A stretch of 64,000 nt of DNA from Granulosicoccus sp045106195. GTDB lineage: Bacteria > Pseudomonadota > Gammaproteobacteria > Granulosicoccales > Granulosicoccaceae. Shown here piece by piece: positions 46,286 through 54,671 of the stretch. The DNA is taken from assembly GCA_045106195.1 (NCBI GenBank), contig JBGCEH010000045.1, positions 1-64,000 of the forward strand. Reading direction: 5' to 3'. Every line of letters begins with the position of its first letter. Positions within the stretch are counted from its first letter, which is position 1. Both the position numbers and the translations under genes were made by a program. The notes below the pieces were generated by a model, which did no database searches, was not told where the DNA came from, and was given only the letters and a program-made list of their open reading frames with translations.

Positions 46286-47134
46286 TTACATCGCTTGAAA
46301 CATGTGCCGATGAATACGGCTTACTACAGGGGTGGCGTCGTGGTTCTTCAATTGCAGCGTAATCTTTCCGGTGTCGTCTCGGACCGCTGCTTCTACTTTG
46401 TCCAGGTTGACGATTGTGCGCCTGTGAATCTGAGCAAATTGATTCTGATTCAATTGAGCTAGCAGGTTGCGCAAAGGCTCGCGTATTACTGCTTCATACG
46501 CTTCTGTGTGAACAGAAACGTATTTGTCGGCAGATTCGAAAAAAATGACGTCCTCCACTGGAATCATACGGACAACATCGCCAACGCTTGCCCGAATCAT
46601 TCGTAATTTCTCAGTTTTTCCCTCCGCAGTGGGTTGTACTATCTGGCTGGCAATAATTTCGCGAATTTGATTGCCCAGCTTGTCGGCATTTGAGCGTTCC
46701 GGTTGATGAAGATGCTGCTTGAGGCGTTCAATAGTCTGTCTGAGACGCTCCGGCCTTACTGGCTTCAACAGATAATCGACGGCCGCCGATTCAAACGCCT
46801 GGACTGCATAGTTGTCGTAAGCGGTAACGAATACTATCAACGGCGGGTTCTTGTAATATTCATTGTTTTCGTCGTCTGACTCGTAACTGTGTGCCTCGTC
46901 TGGCCAGTCTTCAGCAATCGTTTCGGCCACCTCAATCCCGGTTGCGCCAGGCATGCGAATGTCCAGAAAAGCGATATCAGGCTCGTGTTCTTTGATTGCC
47001 GCTATCGCTTTTTTGCCATCGTTAGCAATACTGCAAATGGACAATTGCGGCCACTCGCTTTCCAATTCCTTGGTCAGCGCTTTTGCAAGCAGCAGTTCAT
47101 CATCTGCAATCACCGCTGTGTAGGCGGCACTCAT
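46286..47134 (-). CDS. LytTR-family response regulator
   Basis: A 282-aa regulator. The receiver domain (about 5-145) has the acidic pair Asp11/Asp12, phosphoacceptor Asp58 in AFLDIRMPG and Lys in YLLKPVRPE. An acidic insert (SYESDDENNEYY) sits after the third helix. The C-terminal LytTR DNA-binding domain (about 185-282) has VIFFESADKYVSVHT and QIHRRTIVNLDKV. The ATG overlaps the kinase stop as ATGA, so the pair is coupled. It is convergent with the PKS operon; AlgR/LytR-type regulators often control virulence factors, exopolysaccharide or peptides. The target is unknown. Confidence 0.92.
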   Translation of the reverse strand: MSAAYTAVIADDELLLAKALTKELESEWPQLSICSIANDGKKAIAAIKEHEPDIAFLDIRMPGATGIEVAETIAEDWPDEAHSYESDDENNEYYKNPPLIVFVTAYDNYAVQAFESAAVDYLLKPVRPERLRQTIERLKQHLHQPERSNADKLGNQIREIIASQIVQPTAEGKTEKLRMIRASVGDVVRMIPVEDVIFFESADKYVSVHTEAYEAVIREPLRNLLAQLNQNQFAQIHRRTIVNLDKVEAAVRDDTGKITLQLKNHDATPVVSRIHRHMFQAM

Positions 47135-48306
47135 TGCAGCGGTCTCTGTTGTGCAAGCGTCAGTAATGTTGTCTTTTTTGCGGAATTGCTTTGCTCTTCC
47201 GATTGGTCGGTCACGGTAAGCGGAATTCGGAGCGTCACGCGGGTGCCCTTCAACGATGGGTCTGTGAATTCAGATTCAAAGCGAAGCTCGACACCGTTGC
47301 CATAAGTTTGTGCAAGCCGCTCATGTAAATGGTTTAGCCCAAAGCCGTCTTGTTTGTTTTTTCGTTTCGATAGACGCATAAGCGCTGTTTGATCGCTAGT
47401 TTGGGTGACAAGATCTTCTTTCATACCTACTCCGGTATCTGTTACGACCAATAACAGATTGCCGTCACTCAAATTAGCGCTGGCTACGACAATACCACCG
47501 TCAATTTGCGGTTCGATGCCATGTCGTATTGCGTTTTCGACCAATGGTTGCAGTAGCAGCGACGGGATCATTAAATCGCGACATTCAGCGGGCAGGTGAA
47601 GTTCGTAAGACAGGCACTTTCCAAGCCGGATTTGCATTAGAGCAAGATAATCCTCAAGTACCTTGAATTCATGCTCAAGACTATGAGTTGCTGCTTGCGT
47701 AGAAGACAGTGTCTCGCGCAGGAAGCTGTCCAGGCGGTCAAGCATCTCAATGGCTCGTTCTGTGTCAGAACCAATGAGTGCCCGCAGATTGGCGAGCGTG
47801 TTGAACAACATGTGTGGTTCCAGTTGAGCCTGTAGCATGACGTGCCTGGCAATGTCTGCACGGCGACTTTCCTCGGACGCGATAAGCTCAAGTCTGAGCA
47901 CTTTTTCACGGCTGCTCCAATGCCAGTAAAAAGCGGTGCTGGCTATCACTGCGGCCCCCGCAGCAACCAGAAATTGCTCGGGATTTCCCAGAAGATTATA
48001 TTTGTCGGTGCCGGATATGTCTTCGAGCCACCACCCTGCAAGGCCCAGCCCGGCGTAGATACCAACTGGCGTGATGGCAGCAAGAATGATGAACAGGTTT
48101 CGGCTCGTGAGTCCAAACGAATTTGCGAGCCGGGAGGCGATGATAGCTGGAATGGCAACGCAATTACCTATAGCCTGAGCGTGAACAAAGTTGGCGAATA
48201 ATCCGTACTGCCCAAGTGATGGAACGCCTTGCCAAAGAATCAGCGCAATGAACGTACAGAACAGAAAATTCTGTGCCAGAACTGTTAGTGCGGATTGACG
48301 AATCAT
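47131..48306 (-). CDS. LytS/AlgZ-type sensor histidine kinase
   Basis: A 391-aa membrane kinase with about four N-terminal helices (residues 5-26, 45-62, 70-90, 110-128) and no large extracellular loop. The His_kinase domain has the phospho-site His165 in LEPHMLFNTLANLR. The HATPase region has PLVENAIRHGIEP, DTGVGM and GFGLNHLHERL. The sensor part could detect a membrane-soluble or membrane-state signal. It shares an operon with the LytTR regulator. Confidence 0.92.
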   Translation of the reverse strand: MIRQSALTVLAQNFLFCTFIALILWQGVPSLGQYGLFANFVHAQAIGNCVAIPAIIASRLANSFGLTSRNLFIILAAITPVGIYAGLGLAGWWLEDISGTDKYNLLGNPEQFLVAAGAAVIASTAFYWHWSSREKVLRLELIASEESRRADIARHVMLQAQLEPHMLFNTLANLRALIGSDTERAIEMLDRLDSFLRETLSSTQAATHSLEHEFKVLEDYLALMQIRLGKCLSYELHLPAECRDLMIPSLLLQPLVENAIRHGIEPQIDGGIVVASANLSDGNLLLVVTDTGVGMKEDLVTQTSDQTALMRLSKRKNKQDGFGLNHLHERLAQTYGNGVELRFESEFTDPSLKGTRVTLRIPLTVTDQSEEQSNSAKKTTLLTLAQQRPLQ

Positions 48307-48699
48307 TATTATCTCAACTACTGCTTCCCACCTTATGATAATCGGAATCTGTCCCGGAATCAGTGAGATGATTCATTTGTTGGCATGTCAAAGACTCGGT
48401 AGGCCCTTTCGCTAGTGCAATTACGTGATGCATTGAAGAGCGGTGTTTGTTGGCATTCCTATTTGCTGGCTTGCCACGTCTAAGAATCCATTACCTTCCT
48501 GCATGCCTTACAGAGGTGATGTAGAGCGACCCTGAATGGGCCACTCCTATACATTTTGGTCGCAAGATCTGCCCGTTTGTTGATGCAATGCAGAGTACTC
48601 GCGGTATGTATTCACCGCCTACGGTGCTTTATTTGTGGCTCCCGTGCAGTTGGCTAACCAATGTGCTGACGTGGAAAGGATCGTGGTCGGGTGTACGAT
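48307..48699. other. Intergenic region without recognised features
   Basis: About 390 bp upstream of the kinase and downstream of the DUF2141 gene. No gene, strong hairpin or tandem repeat is seen; it presumably includes the promoter of the two-component operon. Confidence 0.5.
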
Positions 48700-49251
48700 T
48701 TAACCCACGAGAGTGTCGAATATCCTTTCAGACTGATGCAAGTTGATTGTTAACGCCATCCCCTCTTTCGGTAGACTGAAAACCACGTCAGACCACTCGG
48801 GTGCCCCGAGTATGCTCTTTCCCTGTAGTGATGCACCCCAAGGCTCGATTGGCAGTCCAGCCCAGTCGACATTGAGCTTGCCATTGTTGTCGATATCGTG
48901 GAACGCCATCACAGCATACTGGCCTAACGGCAGGTTTGAAAAACTGAAAACAATTTCGTCCTTTTTGGCTGCTGCTACATTGCCATAAGCGACGGTTTGG
49001 TTAAAGTTCGCTTCACTGTCATAAATAGCCAGTAAAACACGACCTTTCGCGTCCTGTATGTTGCCGACCGTAATCTGTAGATCGGCGACTACTTGGTTTG
49101 CTTTCGGTGTCAGCGTTGAAGCGTCGCGCCAAAGTTGTGGAGAGGGCGTGTAGTCAGGAGGAGGCATTTTACCGGCGACACCCGGTCTGCCGCGAAGCTC
49201 TGCTGTTGATGAGCGGCCGCCAGTTTGTACGTTGGTCTTTGATGGTCTCAT
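48700..49251 (-). CDS. DUF2141 domain protein
   Basis: A 183-aa product with the DUF2141 block from about residue 58: VGNIQDAKGRVLLAIYDSE, LPLGQYAVMAFHDIDNNGKL and GLPIEPWGAS. Homologues are usually exported, but this N-terminus (MRPSKTNVQTGGRSSTAEL) is polar with no signal peptide. It is either cytosolic, a fusion artefact, or started at the wrong codon. GAAGAG lies upstream of the ATG and supports it. Function of the family is unknown. Confidence 0.85.
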   Translation of the reverse strand: MRPSKTNVQTGGRSSTAELRGRPGVAGKMPPPDYTPSPQLWRDASTLTPKANQVVADLQITVGNIQDAKGRVLLAIYDSEANFNQTVAYGNVAAAKKDEIVFSFSNLPLGQYAVMAFHDIDNNGKLNVDWAGLPIEPWGASLQGKSILGAPEWSDVVFSLPKEGMALTINLHQSERIFDTLVG

Positions 49252-49691
49252 GTGTGAATCTCTTCGGTTACCGAATCCTTAGAGTGATATTGTAATAATA
49301 ATTCCGCTCTTTCCACCGCTATGCGACGAACGGACGGTTACGTAGAGCGAAGTGCATGCAGGGAGGGGGAGTGGTTCGGTCAGGACGGCCATGGACGTTG
49401 GCTACCGAGAATAGACCGGGAGCTATGCAGAGAACTTGCCGGGGAAGGCGTTATCACGCGCAAATGTTAATTTAGATAACATCAGAGTATTCAGCTGGTT
49501 ATGTAACGTTACCCTGTCGATATGCGTGTGGAGGGGCAGCTGGGCTGGCTGCGCTGCTGAACAGCTCTGTGACATTACTATGGACCTGAACAAGAGCACA
49601 CAACTGGTGTCGTGACACAGGTGACAGGTGCCCGCATAAGAGGGTTACAAAGGATTAACTCAAGTTGCGTGGGATGGTTCAGCTTTGGAAG
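49252..49691. other. Intergenic region without a gene
   Basis: About 440 bp. A small inverted repeat ATGTTA (49464-49469) / TAACAT (49477-49482) surrounds a 7-nt AT-rich loop. No coding frame of note. Confidence 0.45.
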
Positions 49692-50294
49692 TTAACTGCC
49701 GTCACGAATCTCTAATGAACGCAAATAGGCAGGGCGCGCTTTAGCTCGTTCGATAAGTTCGGCACTCTTGCCAGATGGTGCTTCAAGACCACACATATTC
49801 ATCCAGTTACTGCAATGAACCAGCAACATATCTGCGACCGTGAAGCTGTCACCCGTTAACCACTCTCCCTCGCCAATGCGCGCCTCCAGTGTTTTGAGTG
49901 CGCGCTGAATGTCCCAGTCGATAGCCGGGCGTATTGCGGCCTTCTGGCGCAACTCTTCCGGCATCACGAAGGTATGTTTGGCCATTGCCCAGCAGGTGCC
50001 ATCCAGCTCATCGCAAAACAACTGAGTAAAGCTGTCCTGACAAGCTCGTGGCAGAGTTCCCGCAGGATGTGTCAAGCTGCCATGTTTGTCGGCTAGAAAT
50101 TGCATGATGGCTACCGAATCGATAATGGCCTCGTCGCCAACCAGAAGCGCCGGCAGCTTGCCACTGGGATTGACGGCGAGAATTTCCTTGGAGTGTGGAG
50201 CTACTGCGGCCATCTTGTAACTCACGCCAAGCTCTTCAAGCGTCCAGAGTACTCTGAAGGCGCGTGACTTGGGACTACCGATCAAAGTGTACAT
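49692..50294 (-). CDS. Glutathione S-transferase family protein
   Basis: A 200-aa cytosolic enzyme. The N-terminal thioredoxin-like domain has SPKSRAFRVLWTLEELGVSY, the cis-Pro region NPSGKLPALLV and DSVAIMQFLADKHG for glutathione binding. The helical C-terminal domain has WLTGDSFTVADMLL with the conserved Asp. It conjugates glutathione to electrophiles or acts as a peroxidase. No operon partner is evident. Confidence 0.92.
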   Translation of the reverse strand: MYTLIGSPKSRAFRVLWTLEELGVSYKMAAVAPHSKEILAVNPSGKLPALLVGDEAIIDSVAIMQFLADKHGSLTHPAGTLPRACQDSFTQLFCDELDGTCWAMAKHTFVMPEELRQKAAIRPAIDWDIQRALKTLEARIGEGEWLTGDSFTVADMLLVHCSNWMNMCGLEAPSGKSAELIERAKARPAYLRSLEIRDGS

Positions 50295-50422
50295 ACGTAA
50301 ACTCCCAGCTTTTCTGCAACGAAAGACAACAGTATGGTTGTCTTGCTAGCCACTGGCAACACGGGATGTGTCGGTAAAATCGGTTGAGTCGAAAATTGAC
50401 CTGCCAATGTTGATCATCAGTT

Positions 50423-50449
50423 TGCGCGGTAGAGTCATTATACCGCGCA
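50423..50449. other. Perfect 9-bp stem-loop downstream of the G8 gene
   Basis: TGCGCGGTA (50423-50431) and TACCGCGCA (50441-50449) form a GC-rich stem with a 9-nt loop, 23 nt after the G8 gene stop on the minus strand. No T tract follows on the minus strand, so it may be Rho-dependent or an mRNA-stabilising element. Confidence 0.45.
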
Positions 50450-50472
50450 GCGATTAACGTCTCGTTTTCTAC

Positions 50473-53052
50473 CTACCAGATAATGCTGATGTAGTCGCGT
50501 GCTTTCCAGGTTGCACCTACTGCCTGCATCTTGACGAACAATGAATTACCGATTCGGACATACCGCTTGCCTGGGCCGTTGCGCAAATTGGCAAGACTGC
50601 TGGCCGCGCTGTAATCAAGGTCCAGAATGCTTGCGTTGGCAGGCAGGGATTTCAATTCCAGTGTCACTGTATCCCCATTATGCAGATAGTCCAGCAGTAC
50701 GTTGAGTTGACCTATCCCGAAAAGACTCTGGTCAAACTCGTAGCCATAATAGTGTCTGTCATGATTGACCGATACAACGCTCTGATAGCTTGAACGCGGT
50801 TCCATCGGGTCTACGGTTAAACGTACGCCGTCGCTGCGGGTATGCTTAATGGGAGGAAGGTTTTTCTTCTTGTTGAAATCCAAGCGTACCCAACCGTAGC
50901 GGTTTTCACACAGGCGACCGGTACCCATAGGTGCAGTACAGGTGCTGTCCACCATCATCGGATGATCAGCGACCAGCGCACTGTTAGCAGCCAGACCGAA
51001 GCTACCATCAAGATCATGTATGACCGCGCCCCACTGTGAAGGGCGAAGCTCACTAACTGCCTTGCGTCGATCATAAAGGTTGAAGCTGTCATCGTAAGTG
51101 ACACCGCTGACGCGCCCATTGGTTAAGCGGTTTGCTGCATCACGTGCGCCGAAGATATAGCTGGGACCGTAGTCATTGTTGTAATTAACAAAATGTGTGT
51201 TTTCGAAAATAACACCGAAGTCGTAGATGCCGATAGCACTTCGCTGGCGACCAATTCCACCGTCAGTCGATAGCTTGCTGTTCGCGACAAAGACGGAATC
51301 CCGAATGGTTACCGGTCGTGGTGCAACAAAGCTTGCTTTCTGAGCATGACCGCTATCCGTTAATACTAAGTTGGTAAATAGCTGATTGCCCTTGCAAGGC
51401 CAAACTGCACCATCGCCTCCAGTGAACACGGTAAGGTTTTCAATGTGCGCCTGCTGTGGCGGCAGATAACCCTCGGCTCCCTGGCCTTTTTCACAAGAAC
51501 TGAATCCCATGACACTTGAATGTACCCGATTGTCACTGAACTTGCCGAAGCGTGACGTCATGGGAGAGACGTTGGCATACTGAGGCAAGCTGGCGGCTGC
51601 TCCCTTAACATTCTCATCGGTGTCATACCAGAACCCGAGGCCATCACTTCCGGCAGCAGCATTGTTGGTAAACGTGTTATCGCCGTTGCTTATCCAGAAC
51701 GTCGAGGGCCCTTTTGCTGCCTGTCCTTTTTCGATATCGCTGGGTATCAGCGCAACATCCGCCGCAGGCTTGCGAGTCAACAGACCCAGGTTGCTATCAA
51801 AGATATTACCTGTCTCCACACCGTCTTCGAGAAAGAAGCCGTGGCCGACGTGGTCCATGCAAACGTTGTCCTCAATTCGTGCGTTGTGTGAGGCATGGAC
51901 GGTAATACAGCGATTGAAGCTGCGGCGAATGCTTGAGTTACGTATGTACTGACCGCTTACGTCCCCTGCCACATGCCAGTGAAACGGGTATCTGCCAAGG
52001 ATGCCTTCCTGACCCATACGAAACATCTCGACACCAGAGAGTAAACCTTCAGAACCTTCCATGATCATCACGTGCCCACCAAAGCGTGAAGTCTCTGACT
52101 GCTCATCTCCCTGGATACGGATGTTGCGGCTCAACAGGGCGACTTCTGCGCGAGTGTCTGCGGTCCATGTACGGGTGTCATTGCTGAATGTCTGGATCTC
52201 GCCAAAGTGTGTGTGAGACAAGCCCCTGTCAAGCGATACCTCGCGACCATCGATGGCCATGATCTGCCGCATTTCGGCTTCTTCCATATCATCGCCTGTT
52301 GCTGTGACAACAATCCAGTCGCCTGCACGCCACTGGGGTGCGTACTCAAGCACTAGTGTCTCGCTACCTGCTCGTGCAGTTTCATCCAGCATCAGCCATG
52401 ACGTACGGGGTTCACCGTGAAGCCAGATTCTTCCTCCACCCATAGCGGAAAGCATCTTGGTACCCATACCCATGACAGATTCGTTAGCATCGTTTCCGGT
52501 TAGCGTTATGTCCAGACGATTTGCAAAAGGTTTGTCCGGTGTACCGCAAATAAAGTCGCCGTGCACCATGATCCACCTGGCGCTGATATTCAGGTCTTTA
52601 GAGTCACACTCGACCTTTCCGTTGATCGTAAATGAGTCCAGCGACAGGTCTTGATCGAGAACCAATCGCTGACCCTTGTTAATGGTAACGCTACCAGTAC
52701 GAGGTGGCATGCCGTCTTGTAGTTGTTCAGGCAACCACGCATCTGGATCCGACCAGCGCATGGTGGGCAGCGCATCGTTCTGCGGCTGATCTTGTTGCTG
52801 AGGAGCGGATTGTGGTGAGTGTGGTGAATGCGTGTTCATTAGTTCTGACTGCTGAAGCGCCGGGTCCGCTTGCATGTCATTCTGAGACGTCGATGTGGGG
52901 GATGATCCCGAGCAGGCGGACAATGCTGTGACTGCCAGAACCGGCCAGATCTTCAACGTAGATTTGAGCGTATCAAAGAGGACTGCTGTAGTTTTTTCGG
53001 AGGTTGTGGCAAAAGTCTGTGCCGGTGACACTGATCGCGCGATAACTGACAT
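50473..53052 (-). CDS. G8-domain / right-handed beta-helix lipoprotein (CEMIP-like)
   Basis: An 859-aa predicted lipoprotein with lipobox LSAC at Cys47 after an unusually long n-region; a start inside this region is possible. A Ser/Gln-rich linker (50-95) leads to a G8 domain (about 98-215: WSDPDAWLPEQ, INKGQRLVLDQDLSLDSFTING, CDSKDLNISARWIMVHGDFICG). A parallel beta-helix with many Asn/His-rich turns follows (HWHVAGDVSGQYIRNSSIRRS, NARIEDNVCMDHVGHGFFLEDGVETGN). The layout matches the CEMIP/TMEM2 class linked to hyaluronan or other polysaccharide binding and breakdown. Probably outer-membrane anchored; substrate unknown. Confidence 0.88.
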   Translation of the reverse strand: MSVIARSVSPAQTFATTSEKTTAVLFDTLKSTLKIWPVLAVTALSACSGSSPTSTSQNDMQADPALQQSELMNTHSPHSPQSAPQQQDQPQNDALPTMRWSDPDAWLPEQLQDGMPPRTGSVTINKGQRLVLDQDLSLDSFTINGKVECDSKDLNISARWIMVHGDFICGTPDKPFANRLDITLTGNDANESVMGMGTKMLSAMGGGRIWLHGEPRTSWLMLDETARAGSETLVLEYAPQWRAGDWIVVTATGDDMEEAEMRQIMAIDGREVSLDRGLSHTHFGEIQTFSNDTRTWTADTRAEVALLSRNIRIQGDEQSETSRFGGHVMIMEGSEGLLSGVEMFRMGQEGILGRYPFHWHVAGDVSGQYIRNSSIRRSFNRCITVHASHNARIEDNVCMDHVGHGFFLEDGVETGNIFDSNLGLLTRKPAADVALIPSDIEKGQAAKGPSTFWISNGDNTFTNNAAAGSDGLGFWYDTDENVKGAAASLPQYANVSPMTSRFGKFSDNRVHSSVMGFSSCEKGQGAEGYLPPQQAHIENLTVFTGGDGAVWPCKGNQLFTNLVLTDSGHAQKASFVAPRPVTIRDSVFVANSKLSTDGGIGRQRSAIGIYDFGVIFENTHFVNYNNDYGPSYIFGARDAANRLTNGRVSGVTYDDSFNLYDRRKAVSELRPSQWGAVIHDLDGSFGLAANSALVADHPMMVDSTCTAPMGTGRLCENRYGWVRLDFNKKKNLPPIKHTRSDGVRLTVDPMEPRSSYQSVVSVNHDRHYYGYEFDQSLFGIGQLNVLLDYLHNGDTVTLELKSLPANASILDLDYSAASSLANLRNGPGKRYVRIGNSLFVKMQAVGATWKARDYISIIW

Positions 53053-53326
53053 GTGAGCATGTTCTTGTTGTTGTGATGTGCGCAGTATGAAATCAGGACA
53101 CTGTAACGTCTGTGGTGTATTGCCAGATTTGAATGTCCGAAATGAGCAGTCGTGACTTCAGTTAAGATAATGTGATGGACATCCATTTTCCGTCAGTTGT
53201 AAGACGGATTTTTACTGTTAAACAACTCACTTACATTAACAGTACTGACAAGAGAGAAAGATGCGTTAACTATGCTTGCTCGGTGGCGTTGGGTCAGTTA
53301 GTGTGGTGACATATAATTATAGGTGT

Positions 53327-53488
53327 ATGGATCAAATGGAACAGAGTTTGCTCATCGATTCCAAACCAGCAATAAGGCGGCGTGTGATGAACGCAAGACG
53401 CCACGGTGATCGGAGTATGGCAAGAGTTTTAGTGGTGTCCACGACGCTTTTAACAGTGGCCATACTTCTAATGTGGTCGCTGGTGTAG
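53327..53488 (+). CDS. Small tail-anchored membrane protein (hypothetical)
   Basis: A 53-aa product with a basic cytosolic part (SKPAIRRRVMNARRHGDRS) and one C-terminal helix (ARVLVVSTTLLTVAILLMW). ATG at 53327 has AGG 6 nt upstream; an in-frame extension to 53276 lacks support. No family recognised. The clean basic-then-hydrophobic layout argues for a real small membrane protein, but it is unproven. Confidence 0.42.
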   Translation: MDQMEQSLLIDSKPAIRRRVMNARRHGDRSMARVLVVSTTLLTVAILLMWSLV

Positions 53489-53888
53489 CCACTCGTTTTT
53501 CAGTCATGCCGTTTGGTCATTGCCGGGTAACGGTGCACAAGTTCCTTGCGCGCGGTGTAATTACGTGTGGGTAATATTCGAATTCTTAAGATGGCATATC
53601 TGATAGTTATACTCTGAAAAATTCGGCGTTGTGACTCGTAAACACGTATCCTTCTCCCTACACAATGATGAGTACAGTTAACTGACCCCCTTCAACGCTG
53701 AATGGAACGTCTCACCGTTTGTTAGATGGTTGAGATTGTGCATCGTCGCTCTGTGGACGCCTGCCTTCTCCCGGAAGGAGGTTGTTGCGGGAATAACGGA
53801 AACTGTGCGGTGACAGTCTTTGTGATGACGCTGTTTCGTGAAACCCGGTTTTTCATCAGCGATTTTGATCGATAGACCGGGTTTTCGA
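53489..53888. other. Intergenic region with stem-loops
   Basis: No gene seen. CCTTC/GAAGG arms occur near 53764-53778. A longer inverted repeat, AAACCCGGT (53841-53849) and ACCGGGTTT (53876-53884), lies directly before the favoured start of the next gene. It could be a terminator for upstream transcripts or part of a 5' leader. Confidence 0.5.
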
Positions 53889-54542
53889 ATGCGTCATCAC
53901 TCATCAACTACCCGGGTAATCGCCGCTGCGCTTCTTATTCTTTTGGCGCTGATAGTGGTACTCGGGGTTATATTTCCACCTCTAGAGTATTTGCCAGCAG
54001 CACGGTGGGGGTCCGAACTCGAATCTGCCGGTCTCAAAGGTATCGTCGCATTTCTTGTGCTGGGGATATTGGCGACCTCCGTCGGATTGCCGAGACAGAT
54101 GCTTGCCTTTATTGGCGGACTCGCCTATGGCGTGACTGGTGGGCTCTCTATTTCGTTGCTTGCGGCACTGGGTGGTTGCTGGTTAACGGCCATGGTTTCT
54201 CGGAGATTTTTTGCATCCATAGTCAGTACTCGCTTTCCGGGTCCTATCGCTGCGCTTGATCGCCTGACCAGAAAGGATCTGTTCTTGAAGGTCCTGGTAC
54301 TTCGTCTTCAGCCCTTAGGCACGAATTTGCTCACCAATGTCTGCATCGGATTTACCAGTGCGTCTGTCCCCGGGTTTGTTGCGGCGTCAGCCGTGGGTTA
54401 TATCCCACAAATGCTGGTTTTCAATCTCCTTGGCGTTGGCGTGCGAGTTGATTCGCAGGCGCAGCTTCTACTTAGCCTGTTTCTTCTGGCGATATCTATT
54501 GTGCTCGGTGTATCCTTGTATAAGAGACACATCAAGACCTAA
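53889..54542 (+). CDS. TVP38/TMEM64 family (VTT domain) membrane protein
   Basis: A 217-aa integral membrane protein of the SNARE-associated/VTT (DedA-related) family. It has an N-terminal helix (VIAAALLILLALIVVLGVIF), the conserved GLPRQMLAFIGGLAYG segment, and further helices ending with a basic tail. ATG at 53889 is preferred because an inverted repeat occupies the stretch after the alternative GTG at 53838. Such proteins may scramble or flip lipids. No partner gene is clear. Confidence 0.88.
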   Translation: MRHHSSTTRVIAAALLILLALIVVLGVIFPPLEYLPAARWGSELESAGLKGIVAFLVLGILATSVGLPRQMLAFIGGLAYGVTGGLSISLLAALGGCWLTAMVSRRFFASIVSTRFPGPIAALDRLTRKDLFLKVLVLRLQPLGTNLLTNVCIGFTSASVPGFVAASAVGYIPQMLVFNLLGVGVRVDSQAQLLLSLFLLAISIVLGVSLYKRHIKT

Positions 54543-54671
54543 CTTGATGTAGTTCGCATTAAAAGTAGCATTTTTTTGCAAATAGTCTCTTCTTGATATA
54601 CGAAAAGCACATTTTTGCGCTATGGTCTGCGAAAAAATAAATGACGAACTCTTCGAAGGGATGAATCGCTG

